Of a DNA stretch of 64,000 bases, positions 44,271 through 52,563 are shown one piece after another. The position numbers and the translations under genes were made by a program. The notes under the pieces are model-generated. The model ran no database searches, was not told where the DNA came from, and was given only the letters and a program-made list of their open reading frames with translations. The first letter of the stretch is position 1; every line of letters starts with the position of its first letter. Source of the stretch: Pseudophaeobacter arcticus DSM 23566 (GTDB lineage: Bacteria > Pseudomonadota > Alphaproteobacteria > Rhodobacterales > Rhodobacteraceae); assembly GCF_000473205.1 (NCBI RefSeq), contig NZ_KI421507.1:1151934-1215933 (forward strand), in the 5' to 3' direction.

Positions 44271-44752
44271 GTCTCGTCTCCGATCTGGTCAGCCGTCAGC
44301 GGGCTGCCGTCTTTACGGGTAAAGGAGGATCCATCGGCATCCAACTCTACCATCATGTCGATATCGCTGTAGTAAGCGGTTTCAGTCGGGGTCCGCGTGC
44401 CCACCACCAGGAAGGTGGCCGGCGCGTCGGTGTTATTTTTCAGGTGATGGCCATTGGCCTCACCGGCTGGAAAGGCGGCGCAATCACCGGGGTGCATCGC
44501 GTGTTCGCCCTGATCGTCGATCAGGAGGCAGGCGCCGCTCAGCATCACCAGGAATTCATCCTGCTGCATGTGATAGTGGCGCAACGAGGACAGGGCACCG
44601 GGTTCCAGCCGCACGATATTGACGCCAAACTGGCTCAAACCGCTGGCATCCCCGATGCGCTGGCTAGAGCGGCCTGCGACCGCCTCAGCCAGCTTTCCCG
44701 GGTAGCCCGAGCCGCCTTGATAGGGGATTTGTGCCAGATCCAACTTGGGCAT
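44267..44752 (-). CDS. Cupin-domain protein inside the beta-oxidation operon
   Basis: 161 residues with one cupin barrel: LRHYHMQQDEFLVMLSGACL (motif 1, HxH...E) and HPGDCAAFPAGEANGHHLKN (motif 2, PxG...H). The metal site looks complete. It overlaps both the thiolase stop (one base) and the fadJ start (ATGA), so it is translated between the two beta-oxidation subunits. A catalytic or sensory role for acyl-CoA use is inferred; no such function is established. Confidence 0.85.
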   Translation of the reverse strand: MPKLDLAQIPYQGGSGYPGKLAEAVAGRSSQRIGDASGLSQFGVNIVRLEPGALSSLRHYHMQQDEFLVMLSGACLLIDDQGEHAMHPGDCAAFPAGEANGHHLKNNTDAPATFLVVGTRTPTETAYYSDIDMMVELDADGSSFTRKDGSPLTADQIGDET

Positions 44753-45963
44753 CAGACGCGCTCGATGATGGTGGCGGCCCCCATGCCAGAGGCAATACAG
44801 AGCGTCGCCAGACCCATTTCCTTATCCTGACGCTCCAGCTCATCCAGCAATGTGCCGATGATCATCGCACCTGTGGCCCCCAGCGGGTGGCCCATGGCGA
44901 TGGAGCCGCCATTGGGGTTGACCACGGCCGGATCCAGATCAAAGGCCTGCTGGAAGCGCAAGACAACAGCAGCAAAGGCTTCATTGACTTCAAACAGATC
45001 CAGATCGGAAATCACCATGCCGTTGTCAGCAAGGATCTTTTGCGTCACAGGCACCGGGCCTGTCAGCATGATGGTGGGGTCGGTACCAATCTTGGCAGTG
45101 GCCTTGATGCGGGCACGTGGCTTCAGGCCATATTGCTCGCCAAACTCCTTGTTGCCGATCAACACGGCAGCAGAGCCATCAACAATACCAGAGGAGTTGC
45201 CCGCGTGGTGGATGTGGTTGATCCGCTCCAGATGCGGGTATTTCAGCATCGCCACCTTGTCAAAACCGGGCATCTGCTCGCCCATCATCTGGAACGAGGC
45301 ATTTAGCGCGCCAAGCGACTGCATGTCGGTGCCGGGGCGCATGTATTCGTCATGGTCCAGAATGGCGATGCCGTTCTGATCGCGCACGGTGATCACTGAT
45401 TTGGCAAACCGGTTGTCATCCCAGGCCGCTTTGGCACGGCGCTGGCTTTCCACCGCCAGGGCATCGGCCTGCTCGCGGGTGAAGCCATATTCGGTGGCGA
45501 TAATATCGGCGGAAATGCCCTGAGGCACAAAATAGGTCTCAAAGGCCAGGGAGGGATCCACCGCGATGGCAGCCCCGTCAGAGCCCATGGCGACGCGGCC
45601 CATCATCTCGACTCCACCCGCGATATAGGCCTGGCCGGCGCCGCCCTTGACCTGGTTGGCGGCCAGGTTGACGGCCTCCATGCCGGAGGCGCAGAACCGG
45701 TTGATGGCAAGACCGGGAATAGACTGGTCCAGATCCGAGGCCAGCACCGCCGAGCGCGCCAGGCAGCCGCCCTGTTCCATCACCTGGGTGACATTGCCCC
45801 AGATCACGTCTTCAACGGCATGGCCTTCAAGATTGTTGCGCTCTTTCAGCGCGTTCAGCGTCAAAGCTGACAGGCGCACCGAGGTGACCTCGTGCAAGGC
45901 GCCGTCCTTGCGGCCCTTGCCACGCGGGGTGCGAATGGCGTCGTAAATATAAGCTTCGGTCAT
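44752..45963 (-). CDS. fadA: Acetyl-CoA acyltransferase (thiolase, FadA/FadI type)
   Basis: 403 residues. The nucleophilic Cys lies in INRFCASGMEAVN, the His in SIAMGHPLGATGAM and the second Cys in LATLCIASGMGAAT. Cleaves 3-ketoacyl-CoA with CoA to acetyl-CoA and a shorter acyl-CoA. AGGAGAG precedes the start; 10 bp upstream is the GST stop. It works with FadJ two genes on. Confidence 0.94.
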   Translation of the reverse strand: MTEAYIYDAIRTPRGKGRKDGALHEVTSVRLSALTLNALKERNNLEGHAVEDVIWGNVTQVMEQGGCLARSAVLASDLDQSIPGLAINRFCASGMEAVNLAANQVKGGAGQAYIAGGVEMMGRVAMGSDGAAIAVDPSLAFETYFVPQGISADIIATEYGFTREQADALAVESQRRAKAAWDDNRFAKSVITVRDQNGIAILDHDEYMRPGTDMQSLGALNASFQMMGEQMPGFDKVAMLKYPHLERINHIHHAGNSSGIVDGSAAVLIGNKEFGEQYGLKPRARIKATAKIGTDPTIMLTGPVPVTQKILADNGMVISDLDLFEVNEAFAAVVLRFQQAFDLDPAVVNPNGGSIAMGHPLGATGAMIIGTLLDELERQDKEMGLATLCIASGMGAATIIERV

Positions 45964-45973
45964 GAGTCTCTCC

Positions 45974-46606
45974 TCAAGCGCGGTCCGACGGATTGCCGGG
46001 CATTAGATCATAGGGGTGTTTCCAACCTGGCGTTGCGCTGATGCGCGTCAGCCAGGCGTCGATATTGGGGTGGTCTTTGCGGTCAAAGCCAAAAGGCTCA
46101 TCATAGAACAGGTAGCCGCAGCAGGTGAGATCGGCATTTGTCATGCCGTCACCCACCAGCCAGTCGCGCCCCCTGAGCTGGTTTTCCAAGGTGGCAAAGG
46201 CAGCTTTCAGGCGTCCCTGCATAAAGCCGATCACCTCTTTGGGGCGTTTGTCTTCAGGCAGGAAGTTCATCAGAAACCTGGTCATTCCAACCTGGCTGGA
46301 GAGCTTGTGGTTATCCCAGAGAACCCAGCGCAGGACCTCATATTTCTCGTCAGGCGCGCCGCCAAACTTTCCGGTCTTATCGGTGATATACTGCTGGATG
46401 ACCCCGGACTGTGACAGGCGGATATCACCGTCAATCAGCACCGGAGCCTCTGCCATGACATTTAGGTTGCGATAGTCCTCACCGCGATGCTGCCCGGCAA
46501 AAAAGTCAACAAATACTGGCTCCCAGTCCAAACCCGACAGCTCTAGCGTCAGCGCCGCTTTGTAGGAATGCCCCGACTCGCCAAAACAATGCAGTTTAAT
46601 CGTCAC
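45974..46606 (-). CDS. Glutathione S-transferase family protein
   Basis: 210 residues, thioredoxin-like N-terminal domain (KLHCFGESGHSYKAALTLEL, then the cis-Pro region EAPVLIDGDIRLSQSGVIQQ) and an all-helical C-terminal domain (VLRWVLWDNHKLSSQVGMTR). The N-terminal Ser (GESGHS) may serve as the activating residue. It precedes the thiolase by 10 bp in the same operon; a role in handling reactive acyl intermediates or glutathione adducts is inferred. Confidence 0.88.
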   Translation of the reverse strand: MTIKLHCFGESGHSYKAALTLELSGLDWEPVFVDFFAGQHRGEDYRNLNVMAEAPVLIDGDIRLSQSGVIQQYITDKTGKFGGAPDEKYEVLRWVLWDNHKLSSQVGMTRFLMNFLPEDKRPKEVIGFMQGRLKAAFATLENQLRGRDWLVGDGMTNADLTCCGYLFYDEPFGFDRKDHPNIDAWLTRISATPGWKHPYDLMPGNPSDRA

Positions 46607-46633
46607 GCTGTTCTCCCTGTCGCCAATGTGGTG

Positions 46634-46686
46634 CCGGGGGTTTCACACCCCCGGACCCCCGTGAGGTATTTTGAGTAAGATGAAAG
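46634..46686. repeat. Palindromic intergenic repeat, copy 1
   Basis: Hairpin CCGGGGG-TTTCACA-CCCCCGG (46634-46654) followed by GAGGTATTTT and AAGATGAAAG. The same pattern occurs, reversed, at 46818-46850, so both copies lie in one 280-bp spacer with tails pointing to each other. Confidence 0.7.
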
Positions 46687-46817
46687 AGAATTAACACTCT
46701 TTCTATGGTTGTGTGTTATTGTCGTGGCGCGGTACAGGCTGAGGAGCCGATGACCGCGTAAGGTGAAGTCGTCCCTGCCCATTTGGCGAAGGCTTGGGGG
46801 CAGGGACGCGCCGTTGA

Positions 46818-46850
46818 TTTCATCTTGCCTTAAATACCTCCGCCGGAGGC
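46818..46850. repeat. Palindromic intergenic repeat, copy 2 (inverted)
   Basis: Read on the minus strand: CCTCCG-G-CGGAGG palindrome (46837-46849), then GGTATTTA and AAGATGAAA. It shares the tail with copy 1 but has a shorter stem. Confidence 0.7.
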
Positions 46851-46886
46851 ATCCATCAGGTCCTGTTGAGCGAAACCGGTGTTGTG

Positions 46887-48038
46887 TCACAATGACCTGC
46901 CAATCAATTCCTTCATGATTTCGTTGGTGCCGCCATAGATCCGTTGCACCCGGGCGTCAGTCCACATTTCCGCGACCGCATATTCCTGCATGAAGCCATA
47001 GCCGCCGTGCATCTGCAGACATTCGTCGAGGACTTCGCCCTGCGTGTCGGTGGTCCAATATTTGGCCATCGCGGCTTTTTCGACCGTCAGCGCGCCTTTC
47101 AGGTGCTCCACCATGCATTCATCAAGGAAGGCACGGGCGACCTTGGTTTTTGTCAGGCATTCCACCAGTTTGAAACGGGTGTTCTGGAATTGGGTCAGGG
47201 GACCGCCAAAAGCTTCGCGTTCCTTGCAATAGGCGATGGTGCGCGCAACTGCCCCCTCCATGGCGCCAACCGCGCCGCATGCGATGATCAGACGTTCCTG
47301 CGGCAGTTGCTGCATCATCTGATAAAAGCCCTTGCCCTCTTCCTGGCCCAGGATGTTTTCTGGTGGGATTTCGACATTGTCAAAAAACAGCTCTGATGTA
47401 TCGGCCGCGTGCAGCCCGATTTTGTCGAGATTGCGGCCGCGGGCAAAGCCTTCGGCGCCATCGGTTTCCAGCGCCACCAGTGAGACCCCTTTGGACCCGA
47501 GGCTGGGGTCGGTCTTGGCGGCCACCAGGATGAGGTTGGCATGCTGGCCATTGGTGATGAAGGTCTTTTGACCCGACAGGCGATAGGCATTGCCGTCGCG
47601 GATTGCCTTGGTCTTGATCCGTTGCACGTCGGACCCGGTGGAGGGTTCGGTCATCGCCAGGGCTCCGACCAGCTCGCCGCTGATCATCTTGGGCAGCCAA
47701 CGTTTTTTCTGCTCTTCGGTGCCGTATTTCAGGATGTAATGCGCCACGATACCGGAATGGATGCCATGACCCCAGCTGGCCAGATTGGCGCGGCTGCCTT
47801 CGATCAGGATGGCGGCCTCATGGCCAAAATCACCGCCGACGCCGCCGTATTCTTCGGGAATGGAGGGGCAGAGCAGGCCCAACTCACCCGCCTGGGTCCA
47901 GGTCTCGCGGTCCATCATGCCCTGTTTGCGCCAGGTCTCGTATTTGGGCATCCATTCATTGGTGATGAACTGCGCTGTCATATCAGCAAGCATCTGGTGC
48001 TCGTCAGTCATCCAGGCGGAACGCGTCTCGATCGTCAT
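46887..48038 (-). CDS. Acyl-CoA dehydrogenase
   Basis: 383 residues with the full three-domain layout: N-terminal helices ([20 protein letters not shown]), the FAD-binding beta domain ([37 protein letters not shown]) and the C-terminal helical domain ending with [20 protein letters not shown] and [15 protein letters not shown]. Introduces the first double bond of acyl-CoA, passing electrons to ETF. Chain-length or branched substrate preference is not resolved. It is in the MerR-led run of genes. Confidence 0.92.
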   Translation of the reverse strand: MTIETRSAWMTDEHQMLADMTAQFITNEWMPKYETWRKQGMMDRETWTQAGELGLLCPSIPEEYGGVGGDFGHEAAILIEGSRANLASWGHGIHSGIVAHYILKYGTEEQKKRWLPKMISGELVGALAMTEPSTGSDVQRIKTKAIRDGNAYRLSGQKTFITNGQHANLILVAAKTDPSLGSKGVSLVALETDGAEGFARGRNLDKIGLHAADTSELFFDNVEIPPENILGQEEGKGFYQMMQQLPQERLIIACGAVGAMEGAVARTIAYCKEREAFGGPLTQFQNTRFKLVECLTKTKVARAFLDECMVEHLKGALTVEKAAMAKYWTTDTQGEVLDECLQMHGGYGFMQEYAVAEMWTDARVQRIYGGTNEIMKELIGRSL

Positions 48039-48081
48039 GTTGCTCCCTTTGGCCCGTCTTGGCGCGCCACGCGCCGGACCC

Positions 48082-48294
48082 TTATCTTTTGCGGTCTTCC
48101 AGCGCGCTGTTGAACAGTCGCAGCCGGTGCCCGAGGTTTTCTTGATCCGTCACGCTGTCGAAATTCTCGAACAGAAATGACAGGGCTTCGCCTTCGTCCA
48201 GTCCGGCCTCGGCGGCAAAGCGTTTCAGCCTGCGGTAGCCATCCTCTGTCATGGCGACGGGAAAGCGGCGGGTGAGGCGGAAACGTTTTGGCAT
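48082..48294 (-). CDS. 70-residue hypothetical protein between two acyl-CoA dehydrogenases
   Basis: AGGAG lies eight bases before the ATG. The sequence is basic at the start ([20 protein letters not shown]), then [20 protein letters not shown], with the look of a small helical protein of the ribbon-helix-helix class, but no clear family match. It is in operon order between the dehydrogenases (91 and 43 bp gaps), so a regulatory or accessory role is possible. Confidence 0.7.
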   Translation of the reverse strand: MPKRFRLTRRFPVAMTEDGYRRLKRFAAEAGLDEGEALSFLFENFDSVTDQENLGHRLRLFNSALEDRKR

Positions 48295-48385
48295 CGGAGG
48301 CTCCTTGCAGGCAGTTGGTCAAAGCCCCGGACCGGGTCGGGCACCCCCTGAGGCTGTGCAGGGGAGGCCCGGTCTTTCATATGGA

Positions 48386-50167
48386 TCAGAAACTTGCCGC
48401 ATCCAGGGCCATCACCGTATCGGCGCCGGTCTCGATGCGGGCCAGATGCAGTTTGGTGGCGGGCAGCCTCCGTGCCATATAGTACCGGCCAGTGGCGATT
48501 TTTGTCTCATAGAACGCCGCGTCAGAGGCCCCGGCGTCAAGCGCTTCGATGGCGGCTTTGCCCATCTGCGCCCACATCAGCCCCAGGCAGACATGGCCAA
48601 ACATATGCATGAAATCATACGAGCCCGACAGGGCGTTGTTGGGGTTTTTCATGCCGTTTTGCATAAAATACATCGAGGCGGCCTGCAGGTCTTTGGAGGC
48701 TGCTTTCAGCGGAGCGATGTAGCTCTTGGCGTAGTCTTCGTTCAGCTCGGCGTTGTCCTTGCAGAAGGATTTGACCAGTTCAAAGAAACCCATCAGGTGT
48801 TTGCCGCCATCAACCGCCAGCTTGCGGCCCACCAGGTCCAGCGCCTGAACACCGTTGGCGCCTTCATAGATCTGCGCAATGCGGGCGTCACGGGTGTACT
48901 GGCTCATGCCGTGTTCTTCGATATAGCCGTGGCCGCCAAAGACCTGCTGCGCCTTGACGGTCATGTCGTAGCCCTCATCCGTGAGGAAGCCCTTGATTAC
49001 CGGGGTCAGCAGGGAGACGAGGCCGTCGGCGTCTTTGTTGCCGTCGCGGTGCGCCTGGTCGATCAGGGTGGCGCCCCAAAGCAGGAAGGCACGACCGCCC
49101 TCAATAAAGCTTTTCTGGTCCATCAGCGAGCGGCGGATATCTGGGTGCACGATCAGCGGATCGGCGGGGCCATCGGGGTTTTTGACGCCGGTCACATCGC
49201 GGCCCTGCAGGCGGTCCTTGGCGTATGCCACCGCGTTCTGATAGGCGGCTTCGGCCTGGGAGACGCCCTGCATGCCAACGCCGAGACGGGCCTCGTTCAT
49301 CATGGTGAACATGGCGCGCATGCCCTTGTGGGTATCGCCCAGCAGATAGCCGGTGGCTTCGTCATAGTTCATCACACAGGTGGAATTGCCGTGGATGCCC
49401 ATCTTTTTCTCGATATTGCCCACGGAAACGCCATTGCGTGCCCCCGGTGTGCCATCTTCATTGACCACAAATTTGGGCACGATAAACAGCGAAACACCCT
49501 TGATGCCCTCTGGTCCGCCGGGGATCTTGGCCAGCACCAGATGGATGATATTGTCGGCCAGGTCGTGATCCCCCGCCGAGATAAAGATCTTCTGGCCCGA
49601 GACCTTGTAGCTGCCGTCATCCTGTGGCTCTGCCTTGGTGCGCATCAGGCCCAGATCGGTGCCGCAATGGGGTTCGGTCAGGTTCATGGTGCCGGTCCAC
49701 TCACACGAGACCATCTTGGGCAGATAGGTGTCTTTTTGCTGGTCGGTGCCATGGGCCAGGATCGCCGCTGCCGCGCCATGGGTCAGGCCCTGGTACATCA
49801 CAAAGGCCTGGTTGGCAGAGGAGAACATCTCGCCGACGGCGGTGCCCAGCACATAGGGCATGTTCTGGCCACCATATTGTTCGGGCATGTCCAGCCCGGT
49901 CCAGCCGCCTTCTTTGACTTGTTCAAACGCAGCTTTGAACCCGGTTGGGGTCGAGACCAGGCCGTTTTCCAGTTTGCAGCCCTCTTGGTCGCCAACAGTG
50001 TTCAAAGGGTGCAGCACCTCGGAGCTGATCTTGCCGGCCTCTTCCAGAATGGCGGCGGTAAAGTCGCGCTCCAGATCGTCATAGCCGGGGGTGGCGGCCT
50101 CAGAGACTTTCAAAACGTCATGCAGGATGAACTGGGTGTCTTTGGTGGGGGCTGTATAGACTGGCAT
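48386..50167 (-). CDS. Acyl-CoA dehydrogenase with C-terminal extension (DmdC-like)
   Basis: 593 residues from the ATG at 50167 (GAGG six bases upstream; an ATG at 50191 is less likely). The N-terminal start ([20 protein letters not shown]), the core ([20 protein letters not shown]) and the long C-terminal domain match the ~590-residue class that includes 3-methylmercaptopropionyl-CoA dehydrogenase DmdC and long-chain or aryl-acyl paralogues. No dmdA, dmdB (certain) or dmdD is adjacent, so a general acyl-CoA substrate is as likely. It is first after the MerR gene. Confidence 0.9.
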   Translation of the reverse strand: MPVYTAPTKDTQFILHDVLKVSEAATPGYDDLERDFTAAILEEAGKISSEVLHPLNTVGDQEGCKLENGLVSTPTGFKAAFEQVKEGGWTGLDMPEQYGGQNMPYVLGTAVGEMFSSANQAFVMYQGLTHGAAAAILAHGTDQQKDTYLPKMVSCEWTGTMNLTEPHCGTDLGLMRTKAEPQDDGSYKVSGQKIFISAGDHDLADNIIHLVLAKIPGGPEGIKGVSLFIVPKFVVNEDGTPGARNGVSVGNIEKKMGIHGNSTCVMNYDEATGYLLGDTHKGMRAMFTMMNEARLGVGMQGVSQAEAAYQNAVAYAKDRLQGRDVTGVKNPDGPADPLIVHPDIRRSLMDQKSFIEGGRAFLLWGATLIDQAHRDGNKDADGLVSLLTPVIKGFLTDEGYDMTVKAQQVFGGHGYIEEHGMSQYTRDARIAQIYEGANGVQALDLVGRKLAVDGGKHLMGFFELVKSFCKDNAELNEDYAKSYIAPLKAASKDLQAASMYFMQNGMKNPNNALSGSYDFMHMFGHVCLGLMWAQMGKAAIEALDAGASDAAFYETKIATGRYYMARRLPATKLHLARIETGADTVMALDAASF

Positions 50168-50245
50168 CTGGGTCCTCGTTGGTAGCGACATCTGTTTTAG
50201 GGTGGTCCTCGGCCCGTTGCGGCAGAGGATAAAGCGGGCAGGGCG

Positions 50246-50650
50246 CTATTCGGCGGCCTTTTGTTCTGATTTCATTGAGGCGATGACTTTCTCTCCCCAT
50301 TTCAGCTGGTCCTGAAGCTCTTCGATAGCCTCGTTCAGCTCATCGCGCTGGCGCACCATGTCGGCCAGGCGGTCACAGGCGATCTCATAGGTGCGCGACA
50401 GCTGGGTCACCTGCTGGTCGCCAATATGATAGAGATCCAGAAGCTGACGGATCTCTTCCAGGCTAAAGCCAAAGCGTTTGCCGCGCAGGATCAGCTTGAG
50501 CCGGGCACCATCGCGTTTTGTGAACAGTCGTTTCTGACCGTCGCGCTGGGGAAACAGCAGCTCCTTTGCCTCGTAAAAGCGCAGGGTGCGGGGGGTGACG
50601 CCAAAGGCATCACACATCTCACGGATCGATTTTGTCTCTTCTTCTGTCAT
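50246..50650 (-). CDS. MerR-family regulator 1
   Basis: 134 residues from the ATG at 50650. MerR winged helix (IREMCDAFGVTPRTLRFYEA, then LFPQRDGQKRLFTKRDGARL) followed by a coiled coil (MVRQRDELNEAIEELQDQLK). No metal-binding Cys are present in the C-terminal loop, as in LiuR-type regulators of acyl-CoA and branched-chain amino acid catabolism. It directly precedes the dehydrogenase genes. A palindromic site lies in its upstream region. Confidence 0.9.
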   Translation of the reverse strand: MTEEETKSIREMCDAFGVTPRTLRFYEAKELLFPQRDGQKRLFTKRDGARLKLILRGKRFGFSLEEIRQLLDLYHIGDQQVTQLSRTYEIACDRLADMVRQRDELNEAIEELQDQLKWGEKVIASMKSEQKAAE

Positions 50651-51055
50651 CGTCGTCACTCTTTGTCGGTCCTGGGTCAGCATCCGTCAGGTTGCCCCCC
50701 CAAGCTGGGACGGTCTCGGGGGTTTTACAACATCATCTTGACGTTTACGTAAGCTGAACGCCACGTCATTTTTGGAGATGACGTAGCTGTCACTGGTTTT
50801 GACGCCAAGTTGTACTGAACAATCCGCATTCACGTTGTTCTCACCGCGCATAGGGGTCTGGCTATTGCGGCAGGCCTGTCACCGGGGGCTTGGGGGTGCG
50901 CGGCTTTGCAGGGCCGGTCCTGTTGGCCCCACTGCAGGCCATCGCAGCCTCTGCAGCCCAGACTGTATTGCAGACCTGACAGCATTGCAAAAATGATGTG
51001 GCCCACCCCGCGCAGGCAGGATGGGCCACATAAATGTCTTCAGAGTGTTTCTTGT
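50651..51055. other. 405-bp spacer between two MerR genes with operator-like repeats
   Basis: No supported ORF. It holds TTGACGTTTACGTAA at 50738-50752 and the inverted repeat ACGTCA...TGACGT at 50763-50784. The rest is GC-rich without evident features. Confidence 0.5.
50738..50784. promoter_or_regulatory. Putative MerR (LiuR-like) operators
   Basis: TTGACGTTTACGTAA (50738-50752) has an ACGT-TT-ACGT core, like sites of LiuR-type MerR regulators, and ten bases on ACGTCA (50763-50768) and TGACGT (50779-50784) form a perfect inverted repeat with a 10-bp spacer. Both lie before the MerR-1 start, so autoregulation and control of the dehydrogenases are likely. Confidence 0.5.
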
Positions 51056-51424
51056 CTATTTCAAAAGGCTCTGTGTCGTTGCGCGCAGGCTGCCCAATTC
51101 ATCCAGTGCCTCGTCCAGCTGTTCGCGCTGCTGTTGCAGCTCTCCCATCTGACGATCGGCCATCTCGATAAAGGCCTGCATCTGGGCCTGGTTGCCCTCA
51201 TTTTCATATATCAAAAGCCACTGCCGGATTTCTTCCAGCTGAAACCCAAACCTGCGACCGCGCAGAATCAGCTTCATGCGGGCGCGCTCGCGGGCGCCGT
51301 AAAACCGGGACCGGCCTTCGCGATCTGGTTTCAGCAGTTCGATATACTCATAATAACGCAAGGTTCGCGGCGTAACGTCGAACGCTGCGCACATTTCCTT
51401 GAATGACAATCGTGCTTCGGTCAT
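51056..51424 (-). CDS. MerR-family regulator 2
   Basis: 122 residues. Winged helix (FKEMCAAFDVTPRTLRYYEY, then IELLKPDREGRSRFYGARER) and a coiled coil. It closely parallels MerR 1 in the helix-turn-helix (EMCxAFxVTPRTLRxYE, then RGxRFGFxLEEIRQ) and also lacks metal Cys, so the two are paralogues. It is divergent from the PaaI thioesterase genes. Confidence 0.9.
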   Translation of the reverse strand: MTEARLSFKEMCAAFDVTPRTLRYYEYIELLKPDREGRSRFYGARERARMKLILRGRRFGFQLEEIRQWLLIYENEGNQAQMQAFIEMADRQMGELQQQREQLDEALDELGSLRATTQSLLK

Positions 51425-51450
51425 CCATCATCTCCCTCGCGCGCAACCTA

Positions 51451-51472
51451 TGCACTTGAATTGGCCAGTGCA
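51451..51472. promoter_or_regulatory. Inverted repeat between MerR 2 and the thioesterase gene
   Basis: TGCACT (51451-51456) and AGTGCA (51467-51472) form a perfect inverted repeat with a 10-bp AT-leaning spacer, 27 bp from the MerR-2 start and in the divergent promoter region. It is a candidate operator for MerR 2. Confidence 0.45.
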
Positions 51473-51552
51473 ACCTCCCTGCGTCTTGTGGGCTTGCTCT
51501 TTGTTCCGAGCAGGGCCACAAATAGGCCCAAGCCAAGACAGGAAACAGCCAT

Positions 51553-51975
51553 ATGGCAGACAAGACCAAACTCGCCCGTCAGTTCATTCAGGCCATTCCC
51601 CATGCCCAGGAACTGGGCCTGGTGCTAGAGGATATTGGCGATGGAATTGCCCGTATTTCCATGCCTTACAACACAAAGCTCATCGGTGATCCGCAAAGCG
51701 GTGTGGTGGCGGGAGGGGCGGTATCTGCCATGATGGATACCTGTTGCGGCGCAGCGGTGATGTGTCACCCTGACGCGCCCGGCGGCACCGCGACAATTGA
51801 TCTGCGGATTGATTACATGCGCGCCGCCACCCCCGGCCAGACCATCACCACCCGCGCCACCTGCCATCATATCACCCGCAATGTGGCCTTTGTGCGGGCG
51901 GTGGCGAAGGACGATGATACCGACCGCCCGGTGGCCACGGCCTCTGGCGCCTTTACAGTGGAGTCCGGATTTTGA
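51553..51975 (+). CDS. PaaI-family thioesterase 1 (hotdog fold)
   Basis: 140 residues. The hotdog core and the motif GVVAGGAVSAMMDTCCGAAV, with Asp in the catalytic helix (MMDT), match PaaI/4HBT thioesterases that release free acids from aryl- or acyl-CoA. It lies divergent from MerR 2, opposite the beta-oxidation genes. Confidence 0.88.
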   Translation: MADKTKLARQFIQAIPHAQELGLVLEDIGDGIARISMPYNTKLIGDPQSGVVAGGAVSAMMDTCCGAAVMCHPDAPGGTATIDLRIDYMRAATPGQTITTRATCHHITRNVAFVRAVAKDDDTDRPVATASGAFTVESGF

Positions 51976-52487
51976 ACCGCCCTCGTCCAGAACATGTCCA
52001 GGTGGTGAAACAGCGTCGCGACGCGGCACTGAATGCGCTGCTCGATTCGGTGCCCTATATTCAGTTTCTCAATGTCAGCTTTGACCGCCGCGGCGATGAG
52101 CTGACGGCGCAGCTGAACTTTAGCGAGAAACATATCGGCAATCCCTTTCTGCCCGCCATCCACGGGGGGGTGACAGCGGCCTTCCTGGAGATCACCGCGA
52201 TGATTTCGCTGAACTGGTCGCATCTGTGGGAGCGGATTGAGAGCGGTGCACTGGATCCGGATGAGATGGCCAGGGGCGTTCTGCCACGCCAGCCCAAGAC
52301 CATTGATTTTACAGTTGATTACCTGCGCTCCGGCCTGCCGCGTGACGCCTATGCCCGCGCCACGATCAGCCGCGCCGGGCGGCGCTATGCTTCGGTCCAT
52401 GTCGAGGCCTGGCAGGATCACAAGGATAAGCTCTTTGCCCAGGGCACGGGCCATTTCCTGATGCCGCAGGACAAGGACAAGAGCTGA
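51972..52487 (+). CDS. PaaI-family thioesterase 2 (hotdog fold)
   Basis: 171 residues from a TTG that overlaps the stop of thioesterase 1. The sequence FLPAIHGGVTAAFLEITAMI holds the catalytic-helix Glu. It is longer at the N-terminus and has an insertion compared with thioesterase 1. The pair may form a heteromer; that is inferred from coupling only. Confidence 0.85.
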   Translation: MNRPRPEHVQVVKQRRDAALNALLDSVPYIQFLNVSFDRRGDELTAQLNFSEKHIGNPFLPAIHGGVTAAFLEITAMISLNWSHLWERIESGALDPDEMARGVLPRQPKTIDFTVDYLRSGLPRDAYARATISRAGRRYASVHVEAWQDHKDKLFAQGTGHFLMPQDKDKS

Positions 52488-52563
52488 CCCAAAGGCCCCC
52501 GCGCTGACGCGCTGGCTATTGGGTCCCATTCGCACCCGAGGCTGCAGAGAAAGAGACCCCCCA

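Noticed and set aside
42879..44372. 497-residue plus-strand ORF opposite fadJ
   Set aside because: Antisense shadow of a well-conserved gene in GC-rich DNA, with no ribosome site or domain.
46603..46890. 95-residue minus-strand ORF
   Set aside because: Spans the two intergenic palindromes; its sequence is translated repeat DNA.
48251..50185. 644-residue plus-strand ORF
   Set aside because: Antisense to the DmdC-like dehydrogenase; no motif support.
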